NCBI GenBank assembly: GCA_905479965.1
Contig: CAJQOR010000193.1
Location: forward strand, 1 to 7,192
DNA from: an uncultured Rhizobiaceae group bacterium
Lineage (GTDB): Bacteria; Pseudomonadota; Alphaproteobacteria; Rhizobiales; Rhizobiaceae
Reading direction: 5' to 3'
DNA length: 7,192 bases
Positions within the stretch are counted from its first letter, which is position 1. Each line of letters opens with the position of its first letter. This document shows positions 6,574-7,192 of this stretch, one piece after another. The notes below the pieces were generated by a model. It was not told where the DNA came from. It saw nothing but the letters and a program-made list of their open reading frames with translations, and did no database searches. A program made the translations under genes and the position numbers.

Positions 6574-7192
6574 TGAAGATCGGAACAATCACAATATCCG
6601 CAGCCATCATTGGTGCGATATGGGGCGCAATCTGGATGATCGTCATCGGCATTTTACTTATGCTGGTGTCTGGCATCACCGCATCGCCCCCTGCAGGAAC
6701 AGCACTTATCACTGGATTGGTGGCAGGCTTAGCATTTATTTTTCTACCCATTGAAAAACGAACCCGAACAACGTTTACTATTTTAGGCGTTGGAATTGCT
6801 GTTTTGCTCTTTCTACTGACAGGCGGGCAAGTATTCGGAACAGCTATTTCCCAAGGCGTTTTGTATCAAGTCCTTGCATGGGCGATTTGGTCCGCACTCG
6901 TGGTTATATCAATCAAGATGTGTTTGAATGACTACCAAACAGGCTCGGCCAAACGTTATCGGATGGAGCTCTTGCTCATTCGTGTTCTTAAAGGGCTAGC
7001 TTTTGTGCTGTTCACAATTGTCGTCATTTTACCGTTTTACGTTATGGTCATGACCAGCCTTAAAAGCCAGCAATCGCTTTTATCAAATCCCTTAGATTTT
7101 TCGATCAATCTTGCGCAAGGACCAGAGCTTTTATTCCGTTCCTATGTCGAATTGTTCACGCAATATCATTTCGGAACGTTTTTATGGAATTC
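6573..7192 (+). CDS. MalG-type sugar ABC permease with an N-terminal multi-helix extension, partial
   Basis: 206 codons are visible; the gene runs off the right edge. The MalG-like core starts only at about residue 134, with LLLIRVLKGLAFVLFTIVVI leading into LPFYVMVMTSLK (153-164), the conserved first-helix and P-loop pattern of this subunit. SYVELFTQYHFGTFLWN (190-206) then matches the usual run-in to the second helix. The EAA motif would lie in the missing part. Residues 1-120 are an additional hydrophobic block with about four predicted helices (9-34, 42-60, 69-85, 98-116), joined by a short polar linker (117-132, NDYQTGSAKRYR). Ordinary MalG proteins begin near the core helix, so this one should be about 400 residues. 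The ATG at 6573 overlaps the previous stop (TAATG), indicating translational coupling, which supports this start over internal ones. It pairs with the MalF-type subunit to form the membrane channel. Confidence 0.9.
   Translation, partial: MKIGTITISAAIIGAIWGAIWMIVIGILLMLVSGITASPPAGTALITGLVAGLAFIFLPIEKRTRTTFTILGVGIAVLLFLLTGGQVFGTAISQGVLYQVLAWAIWSALVVISIKMCLNDYQTGSAKRYRMELLLIRVLKGLAFVLFTIVVILPFYVMVMTSLKSQQSLLSNPLDFSINLAQGPELLFRSYVELFTQYHFGTFLWN

Noticed and set aside
7187..7192. GAATTC (EcoRI site) at the very right edge, suggesting a cloning junction
   Set aside because: The reading frame stays intact up to it, the same site occurs twice inside the permease gene, and the left edge shows no matching site; taken as coincidence.

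Overview
The window looks like chromosomal DNA from an alphaproteobacterium of moderate to low GC (roughly mid-40s percent by eye), perhaps a marine Hyphomicrobiales or Rhodobacterales relative. This rests on the gene content: an imelysin/di-heme oxidoreductase iron locus, and a LacI-regulated sugar ABC operon with large permeases. An Irr-like palindrome upstream of the iron locus fits the same group. No marker gene is present, so the placement is an inference.

There are two divergent gene sets. The left half (about 1-2424) reads leftward: a small Cys-rich protein of unknown function, a secreted imelysin-family (M75-like) protein with the GxHxxE motif, and the N-terminal part of a di-heme oxidoreductase family (DUF1111) protein with a c-type heme site, cut by the window edge. 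The first two genes are 13 bp apart. The third follows a 101-bp gap holding two strong inverted repeats. A promoter-like sequence and a 17-bp palindrome resembling the alphaproteobacterial Irr/ICE iron box lie upstream of the first gene, so the set is probably an iron-responsive envelope operon.

The right half (2807-7192) reads rightward: a LacI-family repressor, a periplasmic sugar-binding protein, a MalF-type permease and the first part of a MalG-type permease. The repressor overlaps the binding-protein gene by 4 nt (ATGA), and the permeases overlap by 1 nt (TAATG). Two identical 16-bp LacI-type operators sit 24 bp apart just before the repressor, implying autoregulation of the whole operon. 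A GC-rich hairpin between binding-protein and permease genes probably raises the binding protein relative to the permeases. The ATPase and any catabolic enzymes would lie beyond the right edge; the substrate cannot be read from the sequence.

The most unusual point is the transporter's architecture. The MalF-type subunit carries a DUF11-like beta-sandwich domain in the periplasmic loop between its first two membrane helices, the position that corresponds to the MalE-binding P2 loop of E. coli MalF. The MalG-type subunit carries an extra N-terminal block of about four membrane helices before its normal permease core. The 382-bp divergent intergenic region (2425-2806) holds regulatory sites but no gene that I can support.
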